Part shown: positions 37,089 to 45,692 of the stretch, piece by piece | Layout of the letters: each line of letters starts with the position of its first letter | How positions within the stretch are numbered: position 1 is the first letter of the stretch | NCBI RefSeq assembly: GCF_003605635.1 | Contig: NZ_QMDW01000008.1 | Span: 1 to 64,000, forward strand | DNA length: 64,000 nucleotides | From: Halonotius pteroides | Lineage (GTDB): Archaea > Halobacteriota > Halobacteria > Halobacteriales > Haloferacaceae | Direction of reading: 5' to 3' | Made by a program: the position numbers and the translations under genes | The notes under the pieces: model-generated | Seen by the model: only the letters and a program-made list of their open reading frames with translations | Database searches by the model: none | Told to the model about the DNA's origin: nothing

Positions 37089-37547
37089 ATGTTAGTAACT
37101 GAAGCTGCGGAACTGGCGATCGGACTCACACCGCTACAACTCGGCAGCGAAGGGCCGCTAACCGGCGAGCTCTTTTTGCTCGGTCGACTGTTATTCGGCG
37201 GCGTGTTCGCGTACAATGGGTTGAATCACTTCCTCGATGCGGAGTCAATGGTCGGCTACGCTGGCGCAAAAGGTGTCCCCGCACCGGGGCTTATGATCCC
37301 GATCAGCGGCGGCGTGCTCCTGTTTGGCGGCCTTGGGGTTGCTGCCGGCGTTCTCCCGACGCTGGCGGCCGGCGCGCTCATCGGTTTCCTCCTTGTCACA
37401 ACCCCCGTGATGCACGATTTCTGGGCGGTTCCCGAGGAGCAACAGCAAGGCGAGCTAATCAACTTCCTGAAAAACGTCGCGATGACCGGTGCGGCCCTCG
37501 CACTGCTGGCGATCAGCACGACCGCCTGGCCGTACGCCCTCGCTTAG
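37089..37547 (+). CDS. DoxX family membrane protein
   Basis: 152 residues, four membrane helices. LFLLGRLLFGGVFAYNGLNHFLDAESMVGYAGAKGVPAPG near 27-66 and GGVLLFGGLGVAAGVLP are typical of DoxX. The family is linked to quinone or thiol redox systems. The gene is divergent from the HxlR regulator and its TATA box lies 30 bases upstream. It is probably induced by a signal sensed by that regulator. Confidence 0.85.
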   Translation: MLVTEAAELAIGLTPLQLGSEGPLTGELFLLGRLLFGGVFAYNGLNHFLDAESMVGYAGAKGVPAPGLMIPISGGVLLFGGLGVAAGVLPTLAAGALIGFLLVTTPVMHDFWAVPEEQQQGELINFLKNVAMTGAALALLAISTTAWPYALA

Positions 37548-37550
37548 CGA

Positions 37551-37985
37551 TCACGACGGATCGGCGTTCGGATTGAGTGCTTCGATCAGCGTGCCATCGG
37601 GGTCACGCAGGAAGCAGATTTTCGTCCCTGTCGTAGTCGTCTGCGGCGGGCTCAGCGTCTCAACGGTCGCCGGCAGCGACCCATAAAAATCGTCCACGTC
37701 ATCGACCTCGACGCCGAGATGTGTCGCACCGGCGTCGTTGAGAGCCGCCCGGGGGCGGTCGTCACCGGCCGGGTCGTAGGCGACGAGCTCGAGCCGCACC
37801 GATCCGAGATCAAGGTGGACAAATTCCGCGCTCGCGGCGTCGATGTCGACACCGGTGGCGAAGGCGTCGCCGTCGACGCTGAATTCGGCGAGGCGGTCAC
37901 AGTCGAAAACGGAGCGATAAAATTCGGTTGCGGCATCGAGATCACTGACGGTGATACCAACGTGGTGAGCGGTCAAATCAGCCAT
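37551..37985 (-). CDS. VOC family (glyoxalase-like) protein
   Basis: 144 residues forming two beta-alpha-beta-beta-beta units. HHVGITVSDLDAATEFYRSVFDC near 7-29, HLDLGSVRLELVAYD near 57-71, THLGVEVDDVDDFYGSL near 91-107 and FLRDPDGTLIEAL near 125-137 match the family, including the His and Glu metal ligands. The family covers lyases, dioxygenases and resistance proteins, so the substrate cannot be named. Start at ATG 37985. Convergent with the DoxX gene. Confidence 0.85.
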   Translation of the reverse strand: MADLTAHHVGITVSDLDAATEFYRSVFDCDRLAEFSVDGDAFATGVDIDAASAEFVHLDLGSVRLELVAYDPAGDDRPRAALNDAGATHLGVEVDDVDDFYGSLPATVETLSPPQTTTTGTKICFLRDPDGTLIEALNPNADPS

Positions 37986-38095
37986 ATCACTGCTGAGTAG
38001 CCGTCGTATCAAAACGCTTCGAAGATGATCAGTGACCGTGCCGTAGCTTACCGACAATCAATGAGAAACCCCCACCGGTCAGGGCGGAGAGGGTG

Positions 38096-39598
38096 TCAGG
38101 CGAGGAAGACGTGTCGCGGACGGTCTGCCAGCACGTCGCGGCCCCACTCGACGGTATTCTGGAAGTCATCCGAGCGGAAAAAGCCCATCGCGTCCTCCTG
38201 GGACTGCCACTGACTGGCGATGAACATGTCGTTTTCGTTCTCCTCGTTGATCATGAGATCCGTTTCGAGGTGGCCATCCATCTCGGCGAGGACGCCGCCG
38301 ACGGTGTCGAATTTGTCGACAAAGTCCTCACGGGAGTCGGGTTTGACCGTATAGAACATGCCCATCGTTCCAAATCCGGACTCCTCGTCGGCGCGTTCGA
38401 CGATCCCCGGCAGCTCCGAGAGAAAGCCGGCAGCGGTGTCGGCCGCACTGGCGGTGTCCCAGATCGAGACGACCGCGCTGCGGTCGCGGTCGGCGGCCTC
38501 GTAGACCGCGGTTTTGACGTGGGTACCGTAGTGTTCGAAGTTGCCGCGAAGCCCCTCGACCTCCTCGAAGAGTTCGTCAGTATCAGCTTCCGAGTACAGC
38601 ACGGTCGCGTACACGTCCTCGCCATGGGGTTGGCCGGCGTAGAGATCCATATCCGCGAGTTGACCGCGGATCTCCTCGTTGTCGGCGTCGCTGTCATCGC
38701 TATCGTGGTGATCGTCGCCCTCGTGGTGGCCGTCGTCGCCGTGGTGACCGCCAGCGTCCCCATGGTGCTCACCGTCGCTGTCACCGTGATGATGGCCACC
38801 GTGGTCGTCGTGCTCGGCGGTCGGCACCGCCTCACCGTTGAGATACGCCAACAGATCCTCGGGGGGGAACCGCCGGCCGATGTAGAAGCCGGGGAACTCG
38901 CCGTACTTCGAGGTTGCCTCGTCGAACCGCATCTCGTAGACGATATCCTTGATCTTGACTGGATCCTCGGCAAACAACGTGACGCCCCACTCGTGGTCGT
39001 CGAAGCCGATCGAGGAGGCGATGATCTGGTCGATATCACCGGCGTACTGTTTGCCGGTCGCGCCGTGGCCGCTCATCATCTCGGCGCGCTCCTCGAAGGG
39101 AAGGGTATACCAGTTGTGCTCCTCGCCGCGGCGTTTGCTCATCGGGTAGAAACAGGCGTACTCGTCGTCAGGGATCTCGGGTTTGAGCTTCCCTTCGATA
39201 TACTGCCGGAGGCCCTCGTTGATCTCGTCGCCCTCGAAGTAATCATCGGAGACGTAGCCCGAGACCTCCGTGACCGAAACGTAGGAGGTTGGTTGTGTCG
39301 TAAACTCAGCGAGAGCAGTGCGTTCGAACTGGCGTTCGGCCTGCGAGAGCAGATCAAGTGTCGGGCGAAGATGGACGATCATGAGGTCGGCCTTGTGGCC
39401 GATAATCGAGAACACCGCCGAGGTGCCCTCGCCGTCGGGGCTGTCGGCGGCCGACTCGTGGCTCGCCAGATACTCACGCCCGGCGCGGGCCGCCCGCTCG
39501 CGTTGCTGCTCGGGAGCGTTGCGCCAGGCGTCCCAATCGATCTGCCGGAAGTCATGCAGCATATACCAGCCTTCGTCGGTTTGCGGGACTTCGACCAT
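38096..39598 (-). CDS. pitA: PitA: chlorite-dismutase-like heme protein fused to monooxygenase domain
   Basis: 500 residues. The N-terminal ~240 residues are a chlorite-dismutase/HemQ fold (GWYMLHDFRQIDWDAW, CFYPMSKRRGEEHNWYTLPFEERAEMMSGHG, LFAEDPVKIKDIVYEMRFDEATSKYGEFPGFYIG). A His/Asp-rich linker of about 50 residues follows. The C-terminal ~200 residues are antibiotic-biosynthesis-monooxygenase-like ferredoxin-fold repeats (FYTVKPDSREDFV). This is the PitA layout described in Haloferax volcanii. HemQ relatives complete coproheme decarboxylation to heme. Start at ATG 39598. Confidence 0.9.
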   Translation of the reverse strand: MVEVPQTDEGWYMLHDFRQIDWDAWRNAPEQQRERAARAGREYLASHESAADSPDGEGTSAVFSIIGHKADLMIVHLRPTLDLLSQAERQFERTALAEFTTQPTSYVSVTEVSGYVSDDYFEGDEINEGLRQYIEGKLKPEIPDDEYACFYPMSKRRGEEHNWYTLPFEERAEMMSGHGATGKQYAGDIDQIIASSIGFDDHEWGVTLFAEDPVKIKDIVYEMRFDEATSKYGEFPGFYIGRRFPPEDLLAYLNGEAVPTAEHDDHGGHHHGDSDGEHHGDAGGHHGDDGHHEGDDHHDSDDSDADNEEIRGQLADMDLYAGQPHGEDVYATVLYSEADTDELFEEVEGLRGNFEHYGTHVKTAVYEAADRDRSAVVSIWDTASAADTAAGFLSELPGIVERADEESGFGTMGMFYTVKPDSREDFVDKFDTVGGVLAEMDGHLETDLMINEENENDMFIASQWQSQEDAMGFFRSDDFQNTVEWGRDVLADRPRHVFLA

Positions 39599-39672
39599 GC
39601 TCCCGATTCGCGCTACGCGGGTATGGAAGTTACGTGTTTTTTCAGTTGGTGGCAACCGATGGCCAGTGCAAA

Positions 39673-41043
39673 TCAGTCGACGACGGTCGCTTCACTGTCC
39701 GACGCGGCGAGCTGCTTGAGATGTGAACCGAGGTGTTTGGCCAACAGCGGCGGGACAGCGTTGCCGATCTGGGTGGCGATCTCATCGAACGAGCCTCTGA
39801 ATTCGAAGCAGTCCGGAAAGCTTTGGATACGAGCACCTTCGCGGAGCGACAGCCCGCGGTTTTTCGTTGGGTGGAGCTTATCGCGTGGCACAAAATCGGT
39901 CGTCAGGATCGTATTCGACTGCCCGTCGGGATCGAGCCGCATGTATCGCGGCCGAATCCCAGATTTCGTGTTGAGGTCGTAGCCGAGGATGTCGCCGTCC
40001 TCGTCGGTGCGGAGCCAGCCGTCGTCGTGGAGCCGGGTTAGTGCCGATTGTACCGCTGCGTCGTCGGCGTCGAGATGGTCGGCGATGAGATTGTCTGGCA
40101 CCGCCCCCACAGATTTCCCGCTCATGCGAAACGCCTTGCGGGAGCGATGGCGGGCGATAAATTCGAGGACAGCCTGCTCGGTATCGCTAAACCGATGGGC
40201 GAGTAGTTCCCAGACCTGTCGGTAGCGATCACCGAACCGACTAGAGCGGTACATCTCACCGGGATTTAGTTCGGCGACGATGTGTTGGGTATCCGCGTCG
40301 CTGGCGGGCGCTTTGGCAACGTGATTCCGCGTCGTGTCGGCCCCATCGCGGATCTGTTGGAGATAGGCGTTGTCGGGAAACTCGGACAGCGGCGGTAGGT
40401 CGACCTCGCCGGTCTCGGTTGGTTCCGGTAGATCCGCAAGCGCGTCGGCAACGGTTGTCCAGCGTTGTACCGGCTCGCCGGTGAGCGTCTGTTGGCCGTC
40501 GCTGTGTTCGGTGTAGGGGCCCTCAGGGAGAGAGGGATCAGCCGGGAGGTCGTTGCGAACGCCACAGTAGATCACTCGCTTGCGCGTCTGTGGAACGCCG
40601 AAATCGGCGGCATTTAGCGTCTCCCAGGCGACCGTGTAGCCGGTAGCGTCATATTCGGAGTTGATCGCGTCGAGAAAGGCGTCGCTGATCGTCGTCATCC
40701 CGGCGACGTTCTCCATCAACACATACCGCGGCTGGAGCTGTTCGACCGCCTGAATAAACGAAAACACGAGTTGGTTTCGCTCGTCGTCGAGGCTGCGTTC
40801 GCCGCGAGCGTCGCTAAAGCCCTTACACGGCGGACTCCCGAAGACGATGTCAACATCCTGCTCGCTGAGTTCGGCGGGCAAACCGTCGCTGAGGTCGTGG
40901 GTGATCGCTGTCGCCGCATGGTTGGCCTCGAAGGTCGCCAGCGCGTGGTCGGCGATATCGACGCCGTACTCAACCTCGATCCCGGCCGCTTCGAGCCCCG
41001 CGCTAAAGCCTCCGGCCCCACAGAACAGATCGACGGCGTTCAT
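39673..41043 (-). CDS. C5-cytosine DNA methyltransferase with an inserted helical domain
   Basis: 456 residues. C5-MTase motifs are in order: DLFCGAGGFSAGLE (I, SAM), GSPPCKGFSDARG (IV, catalytic Cys), MENVAG (VI), QTRKRVI (VIII), then late motifs LREGARIQSFPD (IX) and QIGNAVPPLLA (X). Where the target-recognition domain would be, residues ~275-350 read as helical and winged-helix-like (WELLAHRFSDTEQAVLEFIARH ... VQSALTRLHDDGWL). No restriction enzyme is nearby, so it is an orphan methylase. The recognition site is unknown. Confidence 0.9.
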   Translation of the reverse strand: MNAVDLFCGAGGFSAGLEAAGIEVEYGVDIADHALATFEANHAATAITHDLSDGLPAELSEQDVDIVFGSPPCKGFSDARGERSLDDERNQLVFSFIQAVEQLQPRYVLMENVAGMTTISDAFLDAINSEYDATGYTVAWETLNAADFGVPQTRKRVIYCGVRNDLPADPSLPEGPYTEHSDGQQTLTGEPVQRWTTVADALADLPEPTETGEVDLPPLSEFPDNAYLQQIRDGADTTRNHVAKAPASDADTQHIVAELNPGEMYRSSRFGDRYRQVWELLAHRFSDTEQAVLEFIARHRSRKAFRMSGKSVGAVPDNLIADHLDADDAAVQSALTRLHDDGWLRTDEDGDILGYDLNTKSGIRPRYMRLDPDGQSNTILTTDFVPRDKLHPTKNRGLSLREGARIQSFPDCFEFRGSFDEIATQIGNAVPPLLAKHLGSHLKQLAASDSEATVVD

Positions 41044-41129
41044 ACTGTGTGCGCCTGTTGTTCGTGTTGGTATTTACAATCCCGGTACCTCCCTGGGCAG
41101 ACGTGTCCCTCGGGTTGTATACAGTTCAA

Positions 41130-41339
41130 TTACTCAGTCGTATACTCCTCAATGAAGTCATCCAACGTACCGTCTGTATCCGTTCCATACTGTTGTTTCC
41201 ATTGTTTGATGAGTTCTTGCTTTTTATAGAAAGGCAAGGTGAATACACCCGCCTTACCGTGAGGAACGAGCGTTACGACCGGTACGGTCGGAACCGAGCG
41301 ACGAACAGGCGGGTGATGAAACCGACATGAGCGAGTCAC
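41130..41339 (-). CDS. Small hypothetical protein next to the insertion sequence
   Basis: 69 codons from a GTG. The C-terminal part (FTLPFYKKQELIKQWKQQYGTDTDG ... EEYTTE) is protein-like with helical and acidic character. The first ~20 residues are Arg/Pro-rich and less convincing. The frame stays open past the left end of the insertion sequence, so the native start may have been changed by the insertion. I do not recognise the family. Confidence 0.35.
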   Translation of the reverse strand: MTRSCRFHHPPVRRSVPTVPVVTLVPHGKAGVFTLPFYKKQELIKQWKQQYGTDTDGTLDDFIEEYTTE

Positions 41340-41430
41340 ATCTACACAAAAATAGCATGGCCGGAAATTCCACGGTCTGATCACAACTTTTACAAAAAAG
41401 TAATTATAAGCGATTATACAGGCGTTCAGA

Positions 41431-42744
41431 ATGCTGGAGATCCACCGCACCCATCAAGCGAACGTCCGTAACCACCCACAGGTTGAGGACTCGCTTGACC
41501 GTCACGGGTGGAGTGCCAGCAAACTCTGGAACGTCGCCAACTACTACTCCCGCGAAGTCTGGGAAGAGACGGGCGAGATTCCTGATCACGAGGAACTGAA
41601 AGACGAGTTGAAGAGCCATCCAACCTACAAGGGACTGCACTCACAGTCCAGTCAGCGGGTTCTGGAGGAACTCGCTGAAGCCTTCAACTCGTGGTACTCC
41701 TCGGACGACGACCGGGACAATCCGCCCAGCTACCGCAAAGAAAACTACTACGACGACCAAGGCCGCCGCGTCCACGAAGAACATCCACGCAGTACGGTGA
41801 CGTGGAAGCAAAACGGCATCAAACACGACACGAAGCACAACCGTGTCCGACTCTCAAAGGGCGCGAATCACAAGGAACACCCGAAAGCATGGGAGTACAT
41901 CCTTGTCGAATACGAGACACGCCCCGGCGTCGAGGCTGATAACCTGCAACAAGTCCGCGCTGTCTACGACCAGCAGAAGGAGAGATGGGAGGTACACCTC
42001 GTCTGCAAGGACAAGATCGAGACACCCGACGCTCCCGGCACCGAGACTGCGGGCATCGACCTCGGCATTAGCAACTTCGCCGCTGTCGCCTACAGCACCG
42101 AAGACGCCGACCTGTACCCCGGCAACCGCCTGAAGCAAGACAGCTACTACTTCCCAAAAGAGATTGCTACGTGTGACAACAGCAGTGGCGAAAGAGCCAC
42201 GCGACTTCACCACAAGTGGTCGGAACGCCGCACTCACTTTCTCCACAGTCTTGCGAAACACATCGTGAAGCGATGTGTTGAGAAGGGAGTTGGCCAAATC
42301 AACGTCGGAGACTTGGAAGGCGTCCGTGAGGATCAAAACGGCAAGTCGAAGAACTGGGGGAAACACGGTAATCTTGATTTGCACGGGTGGGCGTTCAACC
42401 GCTTCATCAAGATTCTCACATACAAGGCGAAGGTCGAGGGTATTGAAGTCGTGGAAGTGGATGAGCGCGACACGAGCAAAACGTGTTGTGTCTGCGGTAG
42501 GATAGACGAGGATCAACGTGTTGAACGTGGTTTGTACGTCTGCGAGAAGTGTGACGACGCATTCAATGCAGACGTGAATGGGGCGGAAAACATCCGTCTC
42601 GACCTGAACCAAAGTAACTCCGAGTCTGCACCCGATTTGGGTGGAGATAGGAGTACCGGTTGGTTGGCACAGCCAGCAGTCTATCTTCATGACTTGTCTC
42701 ACGGATTCTCACCGAGGGAACAAGTGGTAGACTGCAAACCCTAA
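41431..42744 (+). CDS. tnpB: TnpB RNA-guided nuclease of an IS1341-type element
   Basis: 437 residues. The three RuvC acids are intact: Asp210 (GIDLGISNFAAV), Glu296 (VGDLEGVRE) and Asp381 (FNADVNGAENI). The Zn ribbon lies between the last two (CCVCGRIDEDQ ... CEKCDD, about 351-372). This is the ancestor family of Cas12, shown in other bacteria to cut DNA guided by an RNA from the element's right end. The gene looks full length and uninterrupted, with a higher A+T flank than the host genes. It is likely functional as a nuclease. Confidence 0.92.
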   Translation: MLEIHRTHQANVRNHPQVEDSLDRHGWSASKLWNVANYYSREVWEETGEIPDHEELKDELKSHPTYKGLHSQSSQRVLEELAEAFNSWYSSDDDRDNPPSYRKENYYDDQGRRVHEEHPRSTVTWKQNGIKHDTKHNRVRLSKGANHKEHPKAWEYILVEYETRPGVEADNLQQVRAVYDQQKERWEVHLVCKDKIETPDAPGTETAGIDLGISNFAAVAYSTEDADLYPGNRLKQDSYYFPKEIATCDNSSGERATRLHHKWSERRTHFLHSLAKHIVKRCVEKGVGQINVGDLEGVREDQNGKSKNWGKHGNLDLHGWAFNRFIKILTYKAKVEGIEVVEVDERDTSKTCCVCGRIDEDQRVERGLYVCEKCDDAFNADVNGAENIRLDLNQSNSESAPDLGGDRSTGWLAQPAVYLHDLSHGFSPREQVVDCKP

Positions 42745-42808
42745 TATCCCAATCCAGCGGTGCGGTACCGTGGGATTCCTCCGCCTTCAGGCGGATGGAG
42801 GATGTCAA
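42640..42808 (+). ncRNA. Candidate omega RNA (TnpB guide RNA scaffold)
   Basis: By analogy with other TnpB elements, the scaffold spans the 3' part of tnpB to the right end. The hairpin CCGCC/GGCGG at 42781-42794 followed by GGAGG and TCAA matches the typical right-end structure. The guide would be the flanking bases from 42809 on. The 5' limit is not visible from the sequence. Confidence 0.4.
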
Positions 42809-42913
42809 TTCGCATAAGCAAATCGGACTAAACCCAGTATGATAAGCACTGTGACTGTGTTCCGAATCGATGCTTGCTTTCACGGTGTGAAGAGAGAAAA
42901 CATACGAGCAGAC

Positions 42914-44710
42914 TCAGTTCAACAGCCGCGGGCCAAACACCATCAACACCAGGCTGATCAGCATCATCAACCCGACCCCGGTCGTTACCGCCCGGGTGAG
43001 CGCTGGCTTTGCCGTCGTCGGCAACCGCGAGACGATCGCCTCCGTTGAGGTGCGGAGGATGTGGCCGCCATCAAGCGGAAACGCCGGGATGCAGTTGAAC
43101 AGTGCGAGGTTGATATTGATCCAGCCGGTCCAAAACAGCAGATTTGCCAGCAGGAACACGCCGCCGTCACCGAGGGCGGCCAGCGGGCCGACAGCCTCGT
43201 AGAAGGCCATGTTGCCGTCGACAAAGCCGGCAAAGTTGTAGTTCAGCGTTGGATCGACAACCGCCGCAAACGGCAGAACCAACAGGAATAGGAGAACGAC
43301 AGCGATCCCATCAGCGATCTCACCGCCGAGAATCGAGAGATACGTGCCGGCGGGATACGGCTGGATGCCAAAGCTGTCGGCACCGATCCCGCTCAGCCCG
43401 GTCGCATCGGTGATACCGATGTAGGTGCCTGTCGGCTCCTCGGGGTGGTCGGCTAACTCGATCGTGTCGGTGGTAGCCTCACCGTCGGCGTAGGCGACAA
43501 CCTCGATCGTCTCGCCGGCCGTCGTGTCATCGAGGGCGGCTTCTAGGTCGTCGAAGGTGACCGTTCGCTCGCCGGCAACGTGTGTGAGGATGAGCCGATC
43601 ACCCGGCTCGGCGGCGGTCGTCGACAGCGGCCCATCAGGGGCAACACTCCCGAAAACGCCGATCGGGCCGGTAACCTGTTTCGTCTCGCCGGTGTCGCCA
43701 TCCGCGGCAGCGATCTCGACAACTGCGGAGTCGGCGTCAGCGGCCGCCGCGTGGATCTCGGCGTTAGTCTGGACGGCTGTCCCGGCGACCGCGGTGATCG
43801 TATCGTCGGTGGTGAGCTGTGGGCTCTCACCGGTCGCAAACGGCGAGTCGGCGATCATCCGGGTGACAAGCGGCCGTTGCTCGACGGTTGTTTCGGTGCC
43901 GTCGGCAAGGGTCGCTGAAACGGTGGGCGACCCGGCAGCTGCCAGCGCGTCGTCGAGGGCGGCATTGGAGTCAACGGGTTGATCATCGATCATCACGATC
44001 TGGTCGCCGGCAGCGATATCGGCGTCGGCAGCCGCGCTGTTCGGGTACACGCCACCGACGCTCGCGCCGTCAGCGACGGCGATCGCGCCGACAACCGGGC
44101 CGAACAGCAGCGCGAAGGCGAGAACCGTGATGATGAGGTTGTTGAGGATGCCCGCCGCGTACATCCGGGTTCGAGGGCCACGACCGACAGCGTCAACGCT
44201 GTCCTCGTCGGGTTCAACGAACGCGCCGACCGGGAGGACGGCGAGCAGTGCGACCCCCATCGAGTCGATGTCGATATCCTCAACCCGACAGAGCAGGCCG
44301 TGGCCGCCCTCGTGGACAACCATCCCGACCAACAGCCCAAAGACGATCTCCGGGGCGACAGACAGCGGCAGAAAATCGTTGACGCCGGGGATCACAAGGA
44401 CATTTTGCGGGCTCTGGAGGGTGCTTTGGGTTGGCGGGGACTCGATGATCTGAGCACTCTGATAGACCAACAGCACGAACGTGCCAACCATGATAACGAG
44501 GGCAGCACCAACACCGACATTGCCGAGCGCGCGCCAGATGCGTTTCGGCCGCGCCAGTCGGGTCAGAAACCGGCGGCCGCGTTTGGTATGAATCGTCGTC
44601 AGTGGGCCGCTGACCGAGATGGCGTTGGGAAGCAGTCCCCGCCGGTCGGCTGCGAGCACCACCGCGGTATAGATGACGACGCCAGCAAGAACCCACGACA
44701 GCGTACTCAT
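42914..44710 (-). CDS. Site-2 protease family (M50) membrane metalloprotease with PDZ domain(s)
   Basis: 598 residues. Zinc site VVHEGGHGLLC near 132 (HExxH), second metal motif AFPLDGGHIL near 555, and about eight membrane helices. Between them lies a long extracytoplasmic region with one or two PDZ-like units (NSAAADADIAAGDQIVMIDDQPVDS near 225). M50 proteases cut substrates within the membrane and often release regulators. The substrate is unknown. The gene stands alone. Confidence 0.87.
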   Translation of the reverse strand: MSTLSWVLAGVVIYTAVVLAADRRGLLPNAISVSGPLTTIHTKRGRRFLTRLARPKRIWRALGNVGVGAALVIMVGTFVLLVYQSAQIIESPPTQSTLQSPQNVLVIPGVNDFLPLSVAPEIVFGLLVGMVVHEGGHGLLCRVEDIDIDSMGVALLAVLPVGAFVEPDEDSVDAVGRGPRTRMYAAGILNNLIITVLAFALLFGPVVGAIAVADGASVGGVYPNSAAADADIAAGDQIVMIDDQPVDSNAALDDALAAAGSPTVSATLADGTETTVEQRPLVTRMIADSPFATGESPQLTTDDTITAVAGTAVQTNAEIHAAAADADSAVVEIAAADGDTGETKQVTGPIGVFGSVAPDGPLSTTAAEPGDRLILTHVAGERTVTFDDLEAALDDTTAGETIEVVAYADGEATTDTIELADHPEEPTGTYIGITDATGLSGIGADSFGIQPYPAGTYLSILGGEIADGIAVVLLFLLVLPFAAVVDPTLNYNFAGFVDGNMAFYEAVGPLAALGDGGVFLLANLLFWTGWININLALFNCIPAFPLDGGHILRTSTEAIVSRLPTTAKPALTRAVTTGVGLMMLISLVLMVFGPRLLN

Positions 44711-44836
44711 TACCAGATATTGGAGACCGGTACGGAAAGGCAGTTCGGGTCACCATGATAGCTAGCGGTGAGGACAACCGCTGCCACCACAGCCGACACC
44801 TGAACACACATATACTGGGATCACAAAGGAAAACCC

Positions 44837-45064
44837 ATGAACGCATTCGGCGGTTTCGTTCTACGGCTGTTGGGCAACCTCATCGAGATGCCGGTCGTCT
44901 TTGTCGAGGAAGTGATCAACGGCGACCCGATCACGGCGATCCTGATCGCCTTCGGCAGTCTGTTCGTGCTTGGCGCGGTCGGCGGCTTCGGCTATGTCGT
45001 TGCTGGCGCGCTGGGAATCCCGCTGCCGAACCTCGGCCGTGGGCCGTCTGAGTCGGTTGATTAG
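44837..45064 (+). CDS. Small membrane protein
   Basis: 75 residues with one or two hydrophobic stretches (PITAILIAFGSLFVLGAVGGFGYVVAGALGI, about 31-61). MNAFGGFVLRLLGNLIEMPVVF may be an amphipathic N-terminus. It is of the type seen in haloarchaeal genomes but has no known role. Divergent from the protease gene; it converges with the DUF192 lipoprotein gene, stopping four bases from it. Confidence 0.65.
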   Translation: MNAFGGFVLRLLGNLIEMPVVFVEEVINGDPITAILIAFGSLFVLGAVGGFGYVVAGALGIPLPNLGRGPSESVD

Positions 45065-45068
45065 AACG

Positions 45069-45644
45069 TTATCGGTCGAACACAAGTCGGTCGCCGACTG
45101 TGACGTTGTTGTCGGCTGTCCAGTTGCGATTGACCTCAAAGACGTACTGTCCGCGGCCCGGGTACGTCTGTGCCGCGCCGTTTTCATCCGGCCCCGGTTC
45201 GGGGGCGGTGTGGATCTCGGTGATCTCGCCGTTGCCGTCGGCGTAGATGATGTCGAGGCCAAAGCTCATATCTCGCATAACGTACGTATGATCGCCGACC
45301 GATTCGTAGGTAAACAGTATTCCGCCGTCGGTCGGCAGCGATGCAGCCGCGCTTAATCCGAGGCGTCGCTTATCACGCGTATCGGCCACAGCAGCTACGA
45401 CCGCGCCACGAACGCCGCCGTCCGCGCCGCGGACGACGACCGGCGTCGTCTCGTAGCTCGCATACGGGCCGGTCGGCCATGTGGGGTCAACTGCGTTAGC
45501 AGCGGCTTGTTCCTCGGCGGTGAACTCGGGGATGCCGCTGGTGTCGTTTGCGGCGGATTCGTCGGTGGTGCGATCGGTCTGACAGCCAGCAAGTGCCAGC
45601 GGCAGGCTTCCAGCAAGCAGGGCTCCCAGTCGTCGCCGGTGCAT
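45069..45644 (-). CDS. DUF192 domain lipoprotein
   Basis: 191 residues. The lipobox LAGC is near residue 18-21, after a short arginine-rich signal (MHRRRLGALLAG). The mature domain is DUF192: DTRDKRRLGLSAAASLPTDGGILFTYESVGDHTYVMRDMSFGLDIIYAD near 88-136, with ENGAAQTYPGRGQYVFEV. The DUF192 beta-barrel has no established activity. Cell-surface location is inferred. Confidence 0.83.
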   Translation of the reverse strand: MHRRRLGALLAGSLPLALAGCQTDRTTDESAANDTSGIPEFTAEEQAAANAVDPTWPTGPYASYETTPVVVRGADGGVRGAVVAAVADTRDKRRLGLSAAASLPTDGGILFTYESVGDHTYVMRDMSFGLDIIYADGNGEITEIHTAPEPGPDENGAAQTYPGRGQYVFEVNRNWTADNNVTVGDRLVFDR

Positions 45645-45692
45645 GCCGGTGTCTTACTTGGCGGCCACTTAGAAGTTCGCGACGACGAGCGC

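Larger units (their letters stand above)
41394..42808 (+). mobile_element. TnpB-only insertion sequence (IS1341 type, IS200/IS605 superfamily)
   Basis: About 1.4 kb with one gene, tnpB. TTAC at 41390-41393 just before the left end and TCAA at 42805-42808 at the right end match the cleavage tetranucleotides known for ISHp608-type elements. The right end has a strong hairpin (CCGCC TTCA GGCGG, 42781-42794). There is no tnpA, so movement would need a transposase supplied from elsewhere. The exact borders are inference from these signals. Confidence 0.7.

Noticed and set aside
38093-39982. A 629-codon open frame on the plus strand
   Set aside because: It lies antisense to pitA and has the valine/glycine/arginine-rich look of an antisense shadow in G+C-rich DNA. 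The PitA frame has clear family matches.
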